Below, one piece after another: positions 29,040 to 38,579 of a DNA stretch of 59,243 nucleotides. Within the stretch, counting starts at the first letter, position 1. Every line of letters begins with the position of its first letter. Below the pieces are notes generated by a model. That model did not search any database. It saw nothing but the letters and a program-made list of their open reading frames with translations, and had not been told where the DNA came from. This DNA is from Dysgonomonas sp. 511 (GTDB taxonomy: Bacteria; Bacteroidota; Bacteroidia; Bacteroidales; Dysgonomonadaceae). The stretch covers positions 1 to 59,243 of the forward strand of contig NZ_QVMQ01000021.1 of NCBI RefSeq assembly GCF_010501105.1, written 5' to 3'. A program made the translations under genes and the position numbers.

Positions 29040-30002
29040 TTAGTAATCCTTTACTTCCCAACCCAGAGCACTTGCTCCAAGTACGGCAGCATCGCTTTCT
29101 TTAAGTTCCGAAACCAATATCTTTATCTTGTTACGGTAGATCGGCAACATATTCTCTTCCATATGCTTGTGTACCGGATTGAGTATATAATCGCCCGATT
29201 TGGTCAGTCCTCCGAACAGGATAATAGCCTCAGGGCTGGAGAATGCTACGAAGTCGGCAAACGATCCTCCTAATATTTTACCTGTAAATTCAAAGATTTC
29301 CTGTGCAAGCTTATCGCCTTTCACGGCTGCTTCGTGAACATCTTTCGATGTGATTTCTTCCACATCAAGTTCTCTCAGCAAGCTTGGTTCTTTTCTTGTT
29401 TCCAGATATTCGCGCGCTGTACGTGCTACACCTGTAGCAGAACTGTAAGTTTCGAGACATCCTTTTTTGCCGCAACCGCAAACACGTCCACCGGCAATAG
29501 CTGTAGTATGCCCCAGTTCTCCGGCAAAACCATCGTGCCCATACACTAGTTGGCCGTTGACAACGATGCCGCTACCTACGCCCGTACCAAGTGTAATAAC
29601 GATAAAATCTTTCATCCCGCGTGCAGCACCATAGGTCATTTCACCGATAGCTGCAGCGTTGGCATCGTTGGTAAGCGATACGGGGATGTTCAACTTATCA
29701 GAAAGCATCTGTGCCAACGGAATTACGCCTTTCCACGGAAGGTTGGGTGCAAATTCGATACATCCGGTGAAGTAGTTTCCGTTTGGTGCGCCAACTCCGA
29801 TACCCTTGATGTTTCCGGCTCCGCCTACCTGGTCGATAATCTCCTGTACACCGGCAGCCAGATGAGTTACATAACTGTCGATTTCTTTGTAAGCACTGGT
29901 TTTGATCGAGCCTTGGTTCAGTATATGGCCTCTTTTGTCTACAACACCGAAAACCGAATTGGTGCCGCCAATGTCGATTCCGATAGCATATGGTTTTTCC
30001 AT
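29040..30002 (-). CDS. ROK-family sugar kinase (glucokinase-like)
   Basis: The 320-residue protein shows the ROK fold: ATP-binding GIDIGGTNSVFGVVD at the N-terminus, NDANAAAIGE with the catalytic Asp, LGTGVGSGIVVNG, GELGHT, and the ROK zinc site in CGCGKKGCLE. It probably phosphorylates glucose; other hexoses such as mannose or N-acetylglucosamine cannot be excluded by sequence. There is no sugar regulator or transporter next to it. It is a monocistronic gene with a promoter box 56 bp upstream of the start. Confidence 0.88.
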   Translation of the reverse strand: MEKPYAIGIDIGGTNSVFGVVDKRGHILNQGSIKTSAYKEIDSYVTHLAAGVQEIIDQVGGAGNIKGIGVGAPNGNYFTGCIEFAPNLPWKGVIPLAQMLSDKLNIPVSLTNDANAAAIGEMTYGAARGMKDFIVITLGTGVGSGIVVNGQLVYGHDGFAGELGHTTAIAGGRVCGCGKKGCLETYSSATGVARTAREYLETRKEPSLLRELDVEEITSKDVHEAAVKGDKLAQEIFEFTGKILGGSFADFVAFSSPEAIILFGGLTKSGDYILNPVHKHMEENMLPIYRNKIKILVSELKESDAAVLGASALGWEVKDY

Positions 30003-30057
30003 GATTTTAATATAATGTTAATTTTACAATGAAATTATAATTCCGTATTAGTGTCTG

Positions 30058-30065
30058 CAAATATA
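30058..30065 (-). promoter_or_regulatory. Promoter -7 box for the ROK kinase
   Basis: The minus strand reads TATATTTG, matching TAnnTTTG. Confidence 0.5.
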
Positions 30066-30252
30066 ATTAATTCCACGAAAAAAACAGGTTCTTGCCAATG
30101 CGAATAATGTGAATTTAACATATAGAAATCTGATATTTTTTTCTATATCATATTTTCATACAAAGACAGTATCACGACCAGGCTTCGAGCCATTCCTATA
30201 ATCCCCTTTTCCATATATGTCTACATAGTCCTTATTGTAATATTCATGCATT

Positions 30253-31650
30253 TCATTTCTTCACCCTTACTGCATTGCCGGCGGTAGGCGTCAGTTTGGT
30301 AAAGCCATACAATGACATTACGCCTATAACAGCAATTATAATAAACGACAGGCGGAAATCGGCAACAGTATAATGCTCCGTACCTCCGTTTATCATATTC
30401 GAAAACCGCAGTGCTACCGCCCCCATAGCAATACCCATACCAATGGAAATCTGCTGTATGGTACTGTACAACGTATTGGCCGGAGTCATTTGCTGCTGAG
30501 GTATATCTGCAAAGGCCAGTGTAGTGATAGCGCTGAACTGCATAGAGCGGAACAAACCCGATGTAAACATAACTGCTACTATAAGGATGGTAGGAGTAGT
30601 AGGTAGCAACAAGGCAGTAAAGAATGTGAACAATGCCACCAAAAGCCCGTTGACTATAAGTACTGTCCGGAAATTGTAATGCCTCATAATCCAGATAGTA
30701 GCCGGTTTCATCGCAAGATTGCCCGCCATAGTGGCAAGGAAAAGCGTACCCGATTCAAGGGGGCTAAGCCCGAAACCTTCCTGAAACATCAGGGGGACGA
30801 GGTAAGGAGTCACGCCGATTACCATACGCGACAACGAGCCTGTAAAGATTGTCACCTTATAAGTCGGTATCTTTATTACGGAATAGTCTATCAGCGGGTT
30901 GGAGATATGGCGCGAATAGATGATATTGAATGTCAGCAGCCCTATACTTACCAGTATCAGTATTGCCGAAACATAATAAGGGACTTCCGTACGGCTCAAC
31001 AACTCGAATCCATACATAAAGCCAGCCAGAGCCAACCCGCTAAGGACAAAGCCTACAGCATCGAACCGCCTCTTTGGCTGTTTATCGTCTTTTTCTTCGG
31101 GTATATAGTGCCATGCCAGCAATACACAGATTATACTGATGGGTATATTGAGATAGAATATCCAGTGCCACGACCAGAAAGTAGTAAGGTATCCACCAAC
31201 CAAAGGCCCCAGAATAGGGGCTATCAGTGCCGGCCATGTGATATATGCCATAGCTGTCACCAAGTTTTCTTTGGGTGTAACTTTCAAGACTGCCAACCGC
31301 CCTACAGGGGTCATCATTGCCCCTGCCATCCCCTGAAAGATACGGAAGATGACAAACTGTGAAAGGTTTTGCGCCGTACCGCATAATGCCGATGCCAATA
31401 CAAAGAGTATGATGGCAGAACAAAAGACCTTACGCGTGCCGTAACGGTCGGCAATCCATCCACTGACAGGTATAAAAATAGCAAGGGCGATAAGGTACGA
31501 TGTTACTCCCGCACTGAGATGTATCACATCGGTATCGAAAGTTCGCGCCATAGACGGGATAGCCGTATTGACGGCAGTAGTATCCAACCCCTGCATAAAA
31601 AATGCAATGGCTACGATAAGCGGAACGGTATATGCCTTGTCTATTTTCAT
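30253..31650 (-). CDS. MFS drug-efflux transporter, DHA2 (EmrB/QacA/MdtD-like)
   Basis: The 465-residue polytopic membrane protein has about 13-14 hydrophobic segments. Motifs include LDTTAVNTAIPSMA in helix 1 (DHA2 motif D1), GWIADRYGTRKVF (motif A, loop 2-3), FRIFQGMAGAMMTP (motif B) and PILGPLVGG (motif C, antiporter signature). It is expected to expel amphipathic drugs or metabolites in exchange for protons. It starts 51 bp after topB in the same direction, and a shared transcript is possible. No adaptor (EmrA-like) or TolC gene is adjacent, so it probably works alone like MdtD. Confidence 0.85.
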   Translation of the reverse strand: MKIDKAYTVPLIVAIAFFMQGLDTTAVNTAIPSMARTFDTDVIHLSAGVTSYLIALAIFIPVSGWIADRYGTRKVFCSAIILFVLASALCGTAQNLSQFVIFRIFQGMAGAMMTPVGRLAVLKVTPKENLVTAMAYITWPALIAPILGPLVGGYLTTFWSWHWIFYLNIPISIICVLLAWHYIPEEKDDKQPKRRFDAVGFVLSGLALAGFMYGFELLSRTEVPYYVSAILILVSIGLLTFNIIYSRHISNPLIDYSVIKIPTYKVTIFTGSLSRMVIGVTPYLVPLMFQEGFGLSPLESGTLFLATMAGNLAMKPATIWIMRHYNFRTVLIVNGLLVALFTFFTALLLPTTPTILIVAVMFTSGLFRSMQFSAITTLAFADIPQQQMTPANTLYSTIQQISIGMGIAMGAVALRFSNMINGGTEHYTVADFRLSFIIIAVIGVMSLYGFTKLTPTAGNAVRVKK

Positions 31651-31701
31651 ATGACCTTAAAAACAAGGTGAAATCTCTTTAGTTCAGTAAATACCAATTT
31701 A

Positions 31702-33786
31702 TTAAAACTTTTCTTCGATAAGCGTTTTCAAATCCATATTACCAACATCCTCAAAGGATAACCTAAACACACAGCCCGCTTTCCATTCAGAACACCCGTA
31801 AGCTGCTTTACCTTTCAGCACTGTCCCTTTTTTACACAGAGGGCATATCAAAGGTTCGGCTGTCTTCGGTTTTGGCTCTTTTTCCTTCTTCGCCCTTGGT
31901 TTCTTCGGTGCATTGGGGTCTTTGGGTTTAGCAGCTTTCTTTTTTGGCTTCTCTTCCACCACTTTAGGCGTTTCTTCTATTGTAATAGTATTACCCCAAT
32001 CGTTTTTCACGTTTACCACTATCTGCCCAAGCATTTCTTTCAGTTCTTCGATAAACTGGCGCGGATCGTACTCATTTTTCTCTATCTGGCGAAGCTTCTT
32101 CTCCCATATACCGGTCAGTTCTGCCGATTTGAGCAATTCTTCCTTAATAGTACCTATCAGCTCTACTCCCGTCTTTGTTGCATGCAGGTTCTTACGCTCC
32201 TTGCGGATATAGTTCCGCTTAAACAGGGTTTCGATAACGGCGGCACGGGTGGAGGGACGTCCTATCCCATTCTCTTTGAGGGCATCGCGCAATTCATCAT
32301 CCTCTACAAGCTTTCCCGCCGTTTCCATCGCCCTCAGCAGGGTAGCTTCGGTATAATACTTGGGCGGCTGTGTCCATTTCTCGTTCAAAGCAGGTTCGTG
32401 AGGACCTTTCTCGCCTTTGGTGAAGGATGGAAGGATACCGCTCTCGTCCTTGTCGTTTTCTTCCTCCTCCTTGTTGGGGCTATTGGTTGTATCTGCCTGT
32501 TTTTCGAACACTACACGCCAACCGGGTTCGAGTATTTGCTTGCCCGTAACCTTAAATTCCACCTTTGCCGCTTCGCCCAATACAGTAGTGGTAGAGATTT
32601 TGCAATTGGGGTAAAATACCGCTATAAAACGGCGTGTTATCAGGTCGTACACCTTGCGTTCGTCTGCCGATATATTATTCGCCCTCACTCCTGTAGGGAT
32701 GATGGCATGGTGGTCGGTAACCTTGCTGTTGTCGAATACTTTTTTCGACTTAGGTATCTTTGCCGCCGCCAGTACGGGTTTCGCCAGTTCTTCGTATCCG
32801 GCAAGCCCACGCAATATGGCAGGCACTTTAGGATACATATCGTCGCTCAGGTAAGTAGTATCTACACGCGGATAGGTGGTAAGTTTCTTTTCGTACAACG
32901 ACTGTATCGTTTTCAGGGTATCTTCTGCCGAGAAAGCAAACTTCTTGTTGCATTCCACCTGCAAAGCCGTAAGGTCGAACAGCCGTGGCGGGGCTTCCTC
33001 CCCTTTCTTGATCGAAACATCTGTTACCTCAAATTCCGAACCCTTTATTTCTTCGAGGAATTTCTCACCTTCCTCCTTCTTGGTGAAGCGTCCTTTTGTT
33101 GCCGAGAAGGTAGTTTCCCTATATACGGTCTTCAGTTCCCAATATGGCTCGGGGGTGAAGTTTTCTATTTCCAGTTGACGGTTTACGATAAGAGCTAATG
33201 TAGGTGTCTGCACCCTGCCGATAGACAGTACCGACTTATTCTGCCCGTATTTCACCGTATAGAGCCGTGTGGCATTCATACCCAGCAACCAGTCGCCGAT
33301 AGCGCGCGATAGCCCGGCTTCGTAAAGCTTGTCAAACGCAGCCTGGTCTTTAAGGTTGCTAAAGCCTTCGCGCATCGATTCTTCGGTGAGCGACGATATC
33401 CACAGGCGTTTTACAGGTGCTTTGTTCTGGGCTTTTTGCATCACCCATCGCTGTATCAGCTCGCCCTCTTGCCCGGCATCACCGCAATTGATTACCTCGT
33501 CGGCCTGGGAAAGCAGCTTCTCTATTACTGCAAATTGCTTCTTTACGCCCTCGTTTTCTATCAGCCTGATGCCGAAGCGGGGCGGTATCATCGGCAGCAC
33601 TGCCAACGACCACGATTTCCATTGCGGCGAATATTCGTGTGGCTCTTTCAATGTGCAGAAATGCCCGAAAGTCCATGTCACCTGATAGCCATTGCCCTCG
33701 AAATAACCATCCCTGCGGGCAGTTGCTCCCAGGATGGCGGCTATTTCGCGTGCTACGCTTGGTTTTTCGGCTATGCAGACTTTCAT
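31702..33786 (-). CDS. topB: DNA topoisomerase III
   Basis: TopB is a type IA topoisomerase that decatenates DNA and processes recombination intermediates. The 694-residue protein has the TOPRIM domain (CIAEKPSVAREIA; DAGQEGELIQR), the SIGRVQTPTLALI motif, the active-site tyrosine Y305 in TTYPRVDTTYL, and GIGRPSTRAAVIETL. A lysine-rich linker (KKKAAKPKDPNAPKKPRAKK) leads to a C-terminal zinc ribbon (CPLCKKG...YGCSEWKAGC). Homologues are often found on mobile elements, but here the flanks (panB, efflux pump) look chromosomal. Confidence 0.95.
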   Translation of the reverse strand: MKVCIAEKPSVAREIAAILGATARRDGYFEGNGYQVTWTFGHFCTLKEPHEYSPQWKSWSLAVLPMIPPRFGIRLIENEGVKKQFAVIEKLLSQADEVINCGDAGQEGELIQRWVMQKAQNKAPVKRLWISSLTEESMREGFSNLKDQAAFDKLYEAGLSRAIGDWLLGMNATRLYTVKYGQNKSVLSIGRVQTPTLALIVNRQLEIENFTPEPYWELKTVYRETTFSATKGRFTKKEEGEKFLEEIKGSEFEVTDVSIKKGEEAPPRLFDLTALQVECNKKFAFSAEDTLKTIQSLYEKKLTTYPRVDTTYLSDDMYPKVPAILRGLAGYEELAKPVLAAAKIPKSKKVFDNSKVTDHHAIIPTGVRANNISADERKVYDLITRRFIAVFYPNCKISTTTVLGEAAKVEFKVTGKQILEPGWRVVFEKQADTTNSPNKEEEENDKDESGILPSFTKGEKGPHEPALNEKWTQPPKYYTEATLLRAMETAGKLVEDDELRDALKENGIGRPSTRAAVIETLFKRNYIRKERKNLHATKTGVELIGTIKEELLKSAELTGIWEKKLRQIEKNEYDPRQFIEELKEMLGQIVVNVKNDWGNTITIEETPKVVEEKPKKKAAKPKDPNAPKKPRAKKEKEPKPKTAEPLICPLCKKGTVLKGKAAYGCSEWKAGCVFRLSFEDVGNMDLKTLIEEKF

Positions 33787-33826
33787 TTAGTATTTTATTA
33801 TATAATTGATAATCAATAATATTATT

Positions 33827-33880
33827 AAAAAAAGTAACACATGTAACACATATTTTATATTTTTCGAATGTTACTTTTTA
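33827..33880 (+). repeat. GTAACA element, copy 2
   Basis: GTAACACATGTAACA at 33834-33848 is followed by GTTAC at 33870-33874, 36 bp after the first GTAAC. AAAAAGTAACA (33829-33839) and TGTTACTTTTT (33869-33879) form a perfect 11-bp inverted pair. Confidence 0.65.
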
Positions 33881-33901
33881 TTTTCGTGGCTTCGCTTTAA
33901 G

Positions 33902-33916
33902 CCTCCCCCGGGGAGG
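33902..33916. repeat. GC-rich palindrome (REP-like)
   Basis: CCTCCCC-C-GGGGAGG is a perfect palindrome flanked by AAGCCTCC and GGAGGGGCT. GC-rich palindromes of this look recur between genes in many Bacteroidota genomes (recollection, not checked). It stands out in an AT-rich gap. Confidence 0.5.
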
Positions 33917-33927
33917 TTGGAGGGGCT

Positions 33928-33980
33928 AAAAAAAGTAACACTTGTAACACATTTTCATATCTTTTTTATTGTTACCTTTT
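33928..33980 (+). repeat. GTAACA element, copy 3
   Basis: The first 25 bases match copy 2 with one mismatch at an offset of 101 bp. The GTTAC at 33971-33975 has the same 36-bp spacing from the first GTAAC. Confidence 0.65.
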
Positions 33981-34037
33981 CCCGGACAAATACGCCTATT
34001 ACCTGCACTATACAGATAAAGTTATCGGGATAAGATG

Positions 34038-34076
34038 CAGGGTGTTACTTTTTATTTTTCTCAATGTAACACCCTG
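34038..34076. repeat. GTAACACCC hairpin
   Basis: CAGGGTGTTAC (34038-34048) and GTAACACCCTG (34066-34076) form a perfect 11-bp stem around a T-rich loop of 17 bases. Outer bases (AGAT.../...ATCT) could extend it. It lies downstream of panB on the minus strand but lacks a clear T run, so its role as a terminator is doubtful. Confidence 0.6.
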
Positions 34077-34123
34077 TTTATCTGATATAAAAAAGGCAAT
34101 GGCAAAATAGAGTAGCTTATTGC

Positions 34124-34942
34124 TTAGTAGCTCTCCTCCTTGTTAGGGAAATCCACAGCTTTTACATCCTTGATGTATCCTTGCACAGCCTCGGTCATTA
34201 CAGTATGTATATCGGCATACTTGCGAAGGAACTTCGGTGCAAACCCCTTGTTCATACCCAGCATATCCTGCACCACAAGCACCTGTCCGTCGGTATCGGC
34301 ACCTGCGCCTATTCCTATAGTAGCCATAGTGGTTTGCGCAGTAGCTTTCTTAGCCAGTTCTGCCGGAATCTTTTCAAGCACCACGCCAAAGCAGCCTGCC
34401 TCTTGCAGCAGTTGTACATCGCGAAGCAATTTATCGGCTTCTGCCGTATCCTTTGCCCTGATAGCATAGCCCCCATACTTATTTACGGATTGAGGCATAA
34501 GCCCGAGGTGTCCCATTACAGGAATACCGGCGTTCACTATCTTCCTTATATCTTCTATTATCTCTTCACCACCTTCTATTTTAAGGGCGTCAGCACCGGT
34601 TTCTTTTATCATGCGTATAGCTGCCTCAAGCGATTTCATCGGATTGCCCGACACCGTACCGAATGGCATATCTACAATTACCATCGCATGTTTTACCCCG
34701 TTTACAACAGAACGTCCGTGATATATCATCTGGTCGAGCGTCATAGGCAGGGTTGTAAGGTTTCCGGCCATAACATTCGATGCCGAATCGCCAATAAGGA
34801 CAACATCCATCCCCGCCTGGTCGATAATCGAAGCCATCGTATAATCGTAAGCGGTAAGCATGGTTATTTTTTCGCCAAGCTGCTTCATTTCAGCCAGATG
34901 GCGTACCGTAATCTTACGGATATTTTCTGTATAAGTAGACAT
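34124..34942 (-). CDS. panB: 3-methyl-2-oxobutanoate hydroxymethyltransferase
   Basis: PanB makes ketopantoate from alpha-ketoisovalerate and methylene-tetrahydrofolate, the first committed step to pantothenate and CoA. The 272-residue protein has the usual features: [83 protein letters not shown], and [22 protein letters not shown]. No other pan gene is adjacent. It has a -7 box about 42 bp upstream of the start. Confidence 0.97.
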   Translation of the reverse strand: MSTYTENIRKITVRHLAEMKQLGEKITMLTAYDYTMASIIDQAGMDVVLIGDSASNVMAGNLTTLPMTLDQMIYHGRSVVNGVKHAMVIVDMPFGTVSGNPMKSLEAAIRMIKETGADALKIEGGEEIIEDIRKIVNAGIPVMGHLGLMPQSVNKYGGYAIRAKDTAEADKLLRDVQLLQEAGCFGVVLEKIPAELAKKATAQTTMATIGIGAGADTDGQVLVVQDMLGMNKGFAPKFLRKYADIHTVMTEAVQGYIKDVKAVDFPNKEESY

Positions 34943-34983
34943 ATTTTCTTTGTTTTTAGATTAAAAAACTAGTTCACAGGTTG

Positions 34984-34991
34984 CAAAGATA
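34984..34991 (-). promoter_or_regulatory. Promoter -7 box for panB
   Basis: The minus strand reads TATCTTTG, matching TAnnTTTG. Confidence 0.55.
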
Positions 34992-35179
34992 CAATTTAAG
35001 GGGAAAATAAGGAGACTGTTTCGCAAAATGATTTTACAGCCAGCGTGCAACCTTTTGTTAGCCATCGTGGTATTGGTAAAGAGAAATTTTATCTGTATCA
35101 TCTTACCCGGCGATCAGCAGGGAAGGTAAAAGATTAAAGACCGTTTTTTTAACCTCAATATATCATTTCCGGCATATTA

Positions 35180-35205
35180 TTTGTTGTATCTTTTTATTAA
35201 TTTTG
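35180..35205 (+). promoter_or_regulatory. mfd promoter with -33 and -7 boxes
   Basis: TTTG at 35180-35183 and TAATTTTG at 35198-35205 fit the two-part Bacteroidota promoter. They lie 42 bp before the TTG start. Confidence 0.55.
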
Positions 35206-35246
35206 CAGCCTCAACTATCCGGCTCTGAATAAAAAAAGATACTACA

Positions 35247-38200
35247 TTGAAACTACTTGATTTACAAAAAGTTTTCGAAACCGATAGCAATATTGCGGCT
35301 ACAGCTGCCGTCTTATCCGACAATAGATATAAGAATACTTATATCAAAGGATTGCTAGGTTCGGCCGTAGCCATGTTTGCAACTGCCCTTTTCCACAAAA
35401 AAAGAAACTGCTACCTGTATGTTATCGACAATCAGGAAGATGCAAGCTATTTCTATCACGACCTCACCCAGATATTAGGCACCGAAAATGTGCTGTTCTT
35501 CCCCTCTGCCTACAAACGGGCGGTGAAATATGGGCAAATAGACGCGGCAAACGAGATACTCCGCACCGAAGTGCTGGGAAAAATGCAGAACGATGAGCGC
35601 AACTTTATCATCGTATCCTATCCCGAAGCCTTGTCGGAAAAAGTAGTATCGGAAGATATACTCCGCAAGAATACTATACATATCAAGGCAGGTGAAGAGA
35701 TAGACCGCAACTTCGTTTCCGATATGCTCGACACTTTCGGCTTCGAATATGTAGACTATGTGTACGAGCCGGGGCAATACGCCATTCGCGGTAGCATATT
35801 GGATGTATTCTCGTTTTCGTACGAATTGCCTTACCGTATCGACTTTTTCGGCGATGAAGTAAGCTCTATCCGCACATTCGATATAGAAACACAATTGTCG
35901 AAAGAGCAACTGAAAGAAATACAGGTAATCCCCGATATGCAAAAGGGGGAACTAGACAGGGAGTCGTTCCTCAAACTTCTTCCCAAAGATACGATAATAG
36001 GCTTTAAAGATTACGAGAGGGCTAGTGAGGTCGTAGAGTTTATTTATACCGATTTTCCGGTGCTCGACAATCCTGAGCACGAAAAGAATATCCAGAGCAG
36101 GCTTACCACTGTGGACGAATATACGGAACTCATTGCCAAATTCCGGCTCTTCCATTTCGGAAACAGGGCTTACGATGTACCCGATACTACTATCGAATTT
36201 AAAACAACCAAGCAACCTCCTTTCCATAAGAATTTCGACCTGATAAGCGAAACTTTTAAACAATATCAGGACGATGGTTACAAAATATACATTCTCAGCG
36301 ACAGCGACAAACAGCACAGGCGTCTCGAAACCATATTCGAAGACCGGGGCGACGATATACACTTCATCCCTATAGACAAAACATTGTCGGAAGGATTTGT
36401 AGACGAACTGCTCAAAATATGCTGTTTTACCGACCACCAATTGTTCGACCGCTACCACAAGTACAACCTGAAATCCGACAGGGTGCGTTCGGGTAAATTT
36501 GCCATGTCGCTGAAAGAATTGCAGCAGTTCCAGATAGGCGATTACATCGTGCACATCGACCACGGCGTAGGGCAGTTTGGCGGATTGGTACGCTCGGATA
36601 TGAACGGGAAGATGCAAGAGCTTATAAAGCTTATCTACCTAAACAACGACTCTATATTCGTCTCGCTCCATTCGCTGCACAAGATATCGAAATACCGGGG
36701 CAAAGAAGGCGAATCGCCACGGATAAACAAGCTTGGCTCGAATGCGTGGAACAACGTAAAGGAAAAGACAAAAGGCAAGGTAAAAGACATAGCGCGCGAC
36801 CTGATAAAGCTATATGCCAAACGTCGCGAGGAAAAAGGATTCCAGTTCTCGCCCGACTCGTTTCTGCAACACGAACTCGAAGCCTCGTTCATATACGAAG
36901 ATACACCCGACCAGTTGAAAGTTACCAACGATGTAAAGCAGGATATGCAAAACATCAAGCCGATGGACAGGCTTGTCTGCGGCGATGTGGGCTTCGGCAA
37001 AACAGAAGTCGCCATACGTGCCGCCTTCAAGGCTGTGACCGACAATAAGCAAGTTGCTGTACTTGTGCCTACCACAGTGCTGGCATATCAGCATTACCAG
37101 ACATTCAAAGACAGGCTCAAAGAGTTTCCGTGCAGGGTGGATTATATCAGCCGCGCACGTACCAGCCATCAAATAAAGGAGACACTGAACGACCTGAAAG
37201 AAGGCAAGGTAAACATACTGATAGGTACACACCGGCTGGTGAGCAAGGATGTCGCTTTCAAAGATTTGGGGCTGTTGATAATAGATGAGGAACAGAAATT
37301 CGGAGTGGCGGTGAAAGAGAAGCTGAAACAGATGAAAACAAATGTAGATACACTGACCCTTACAGCTACCCCGATACCGCGTACCTTGCAGTTTTCGCTG
37401 ATGGGTGCGCGCGACTTGTCGGCTATAAATACGCCTCCGCCCAACCGTTACCCTATACAGACCGAGGTGCATACGTCCGATCCGCGCATAATCCGCGAAG
37501 CTATCGAATTTGAAATGAGCCGCAACGGCCAGATTTTCTTTATAAACAACCGCATAAAAAATATCTACGAACTGGCTGACCTTGTACGCCGCGAAGTTCC
37601 CGATGCACGTATCGCCATAGGGCACGGGCAGATGGAACCGGCTAAGCTCGAATCCATCATCATCGATTTTGTCAACTACGAGTACGATGTGCTTATCGCC
37701 ACTTCGATTGTAGAATCGGGTATAGATATACCGAATGCCAATACAATAATAGTAAACGATGCCCAAAACTTCGGGCTGAGCGACCTGCACCAATTGCGTG
37801 GCCGTGTTGGGCGAAGCAACAAAAAGGCATTTGCATACCTGCTTGCTCCCCCACTCCACAGCCTGACACCTGAGGCCCGCAGACGTTTGCAGGCTATAGA
37901 AAACTTCTCGGAACTGGGACACGGTTTCCACATCGCCATGCAGGATTTGGATATCCGCGGCGCAGGAAACTTGCTGGGTGCAGAACAAAGCGGGTTCATA
38001 GCCGACTTGGGGTATGAGGTTTATCAAAAGATATTGACCGAAGCCGTCAACGAGCTGAAAAACGATGAATTTGCAGATATCTATTACGAAAAAAAAGATG
38101 GTGAGAAAATAGCCGGAGACAGGTTTGTAGACGATGTGCAGATAGAGAGCGACCTCGAACTGCTGTTCGCAGCCACCTACATACCAAACGATTCGGAAAG

Positions 38201-38579
38201 GATTACCCTCTACAGGGAGCTAGACCAGATGGAGTCTGAAACAGAAGTACTCGAATTTACAAAGAAATTGGAAGACAGGTTTGGCAAGATTCCGAAAGAA
38301 GGGCGCGAGTTGATAATGGTAGTCCGCCTGCGCTCGCTAGCCAAAACGCTCGGTATAGAAAAAGTGGTGATGAAAGGCGAAAAGATGAGCCTTTTCCTCA
38401 TTGCCAATCCCGATTCGCCATACTACCAGTCGCAAGCCTTCGACAAGCTGCTTGGTTACATACAAAACAACCCGCGGAAATGCGAATTGAAAGAACGGAA
38501 CGGACGGCGGTCGGTAAGCATAAAACAAGTGCCGAATATAGAAACCGCCTGTATGATACTGAACGAAATAAACGGGTAA
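35247..38579 (+). CDS. mfd: Transcription-repair coupling factor Mfd
   Basis: Mfd pushes stalled RNA polymerase off damaged DNA and recruits UvrA. The 1110-residue protein has an N-terminal UvrB-like module (about 1-330), a RNA-polymerase-interacting domain (FQIGDYIVHIDHGVGQFGGL, near 430-500), a RecG-like motor with Walker A GDVGFGKTEVAIRAAF, IIDEEQKFGV, LTLTATPIPRTLQ, IPNANTIIV and HQLRGRVGRS, and a C-terminal TRCF domain. The start is a TTG at 35247; the first in-frame ATG is about 40 residues later and would cut into the conserved N-terminal domain. Confidence 0.97.
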   Translation: MKLLDLQKVFETDSNIAATAAVLSDNRYKNTYIKGLLGSAVAMFATALFHKKRNCYLYVIDNQEDASYFYHDLTQILGTENVLFFPSAYKRAVKYGQIDAANEILRTEVLGKMQNDERNFIIVSYPEALSEKVVSEDILRKNTIHIKAGEEIDRNFVSDMLDTFGFEYVDYVYEPGQYAIRGSILDVFSFSYELPYRIDFFGDEVSSIRTFDIETQLSKEQLKEIQVIPDMQKGELDRESFLKLLPKDTIIGFKDYERASEVVEFIYTDFPVLDNPEHEKNIQSRLTTVDEYTELIAKFRLFHFGNRAYDVPDTTIEFKTTKQPPFHKNFDLISETFKQYQDDGYKIYILSDSDKQHRRLETIFEDRGDDIHFIPIDKTLSEGFVDELLKICCFTDHQLFDRYHKYNLKSDRVRSGKFAMSLKELQQFQIGDYIVHIDHGVGQFGGLVRSDMNGKMQELIKLIYLNNDSIFVSLHSLHKISKYRGKEGESPRINKLGSNAWNNVKEKTKGKVKDIARDLIKLYAKRREEKGFQFSPDSFLQHELEASFIYEDTPDQLKVTNDVKQDMQNIKPMDRLVCGDVGFGKTEVAIRAAFKAVTDNKQVAVLVPTTVLAYQHYQTFKDRLKEFPCRVDYISRARTSHQIKETLNDLKEGKVNILIGTHRLVSKDVAFKDLGLLIIDEEQKFGVAVKEKLKQMKTNVDTLTLTATPIPRTLQFSLMGARDLSAINTPPPNRYPIQTEVHTSDPRIIREAIEFEMSRNGQIFFINNRIKNIYELADLVRREVPDARIAIGHGQMEPAKLESIIIDFVNYEYDVLIATSIVESGIDIPNANTIIVNDAQNFGLSDLHQLRGRVGRSNKKAFAYLLAPPLHSLTPEARRRLQAIENFSELGHGFHIAMQDLDIRGAGNLLGAEQSGFIADLGYEVYQKILTEAVNELKNDEFADIYYEKKDGEKIAGDRFVDDVQIESDLELLFAATYIPNDSERITLYRELDQMESETEVLEFTKKLEDRFGKIPKEGRELIMVVRLRSLAKTLGIEKVVMKGEKMSLFLIANPDSPYYQSQAFDKLLGYIQNNPRKCELKERNGRRSVSIKQVPNIETACMILNEING

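Larger units (their letters stand above)
33787..34123. other. Intergenic region packed with palindromes and direct repeats
   Basis: No gene is seen in these 337 bp between the panB 3' end and the topB 5' end. It holds two copies of a GTAACA element 101 bp apart, a GC-rich palindrome between them (33902-33916), and an 11-bp-stem hairpin (34038-34076) built from the same GTAACAC word. The density of structure is unlike any other gap in the window. Confidence 0.6.
34943..35246. other. Divergent promoter region of panB and mfd
   Basis: No gene is seen in these 304 bp. It contains the panB -7 box (34984-34991, minus) and the mfd promoter (35180-35205, plus). The middle, about 35000-35170, has no convincing repeat or RNA structure that I can support. 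Confidence 0.5.

Noticed and set aside
31702..33786. topB as a sign of an integrative conjugative element
   Set aside because: Homologues occur on such elements, but there is no relaxase, integrase, Tra gene or att-like repeat nearby.
35000..35170. Possible riboswitch or small RNA before mfd
   Set aside because: Short complementary words such as TTACC/GGTAA are present but no recognisable riboswitch core or strong stem could be drawn.
36810..38027. 405-residue open frame antisense to mfd, and similar long frames antisense to secA (8254-9027) and topB (32182-33198)
   Set aside because: They lie fully inside well-supported genes on the other strand, show no domain, and arise from codon bias of the true gene.
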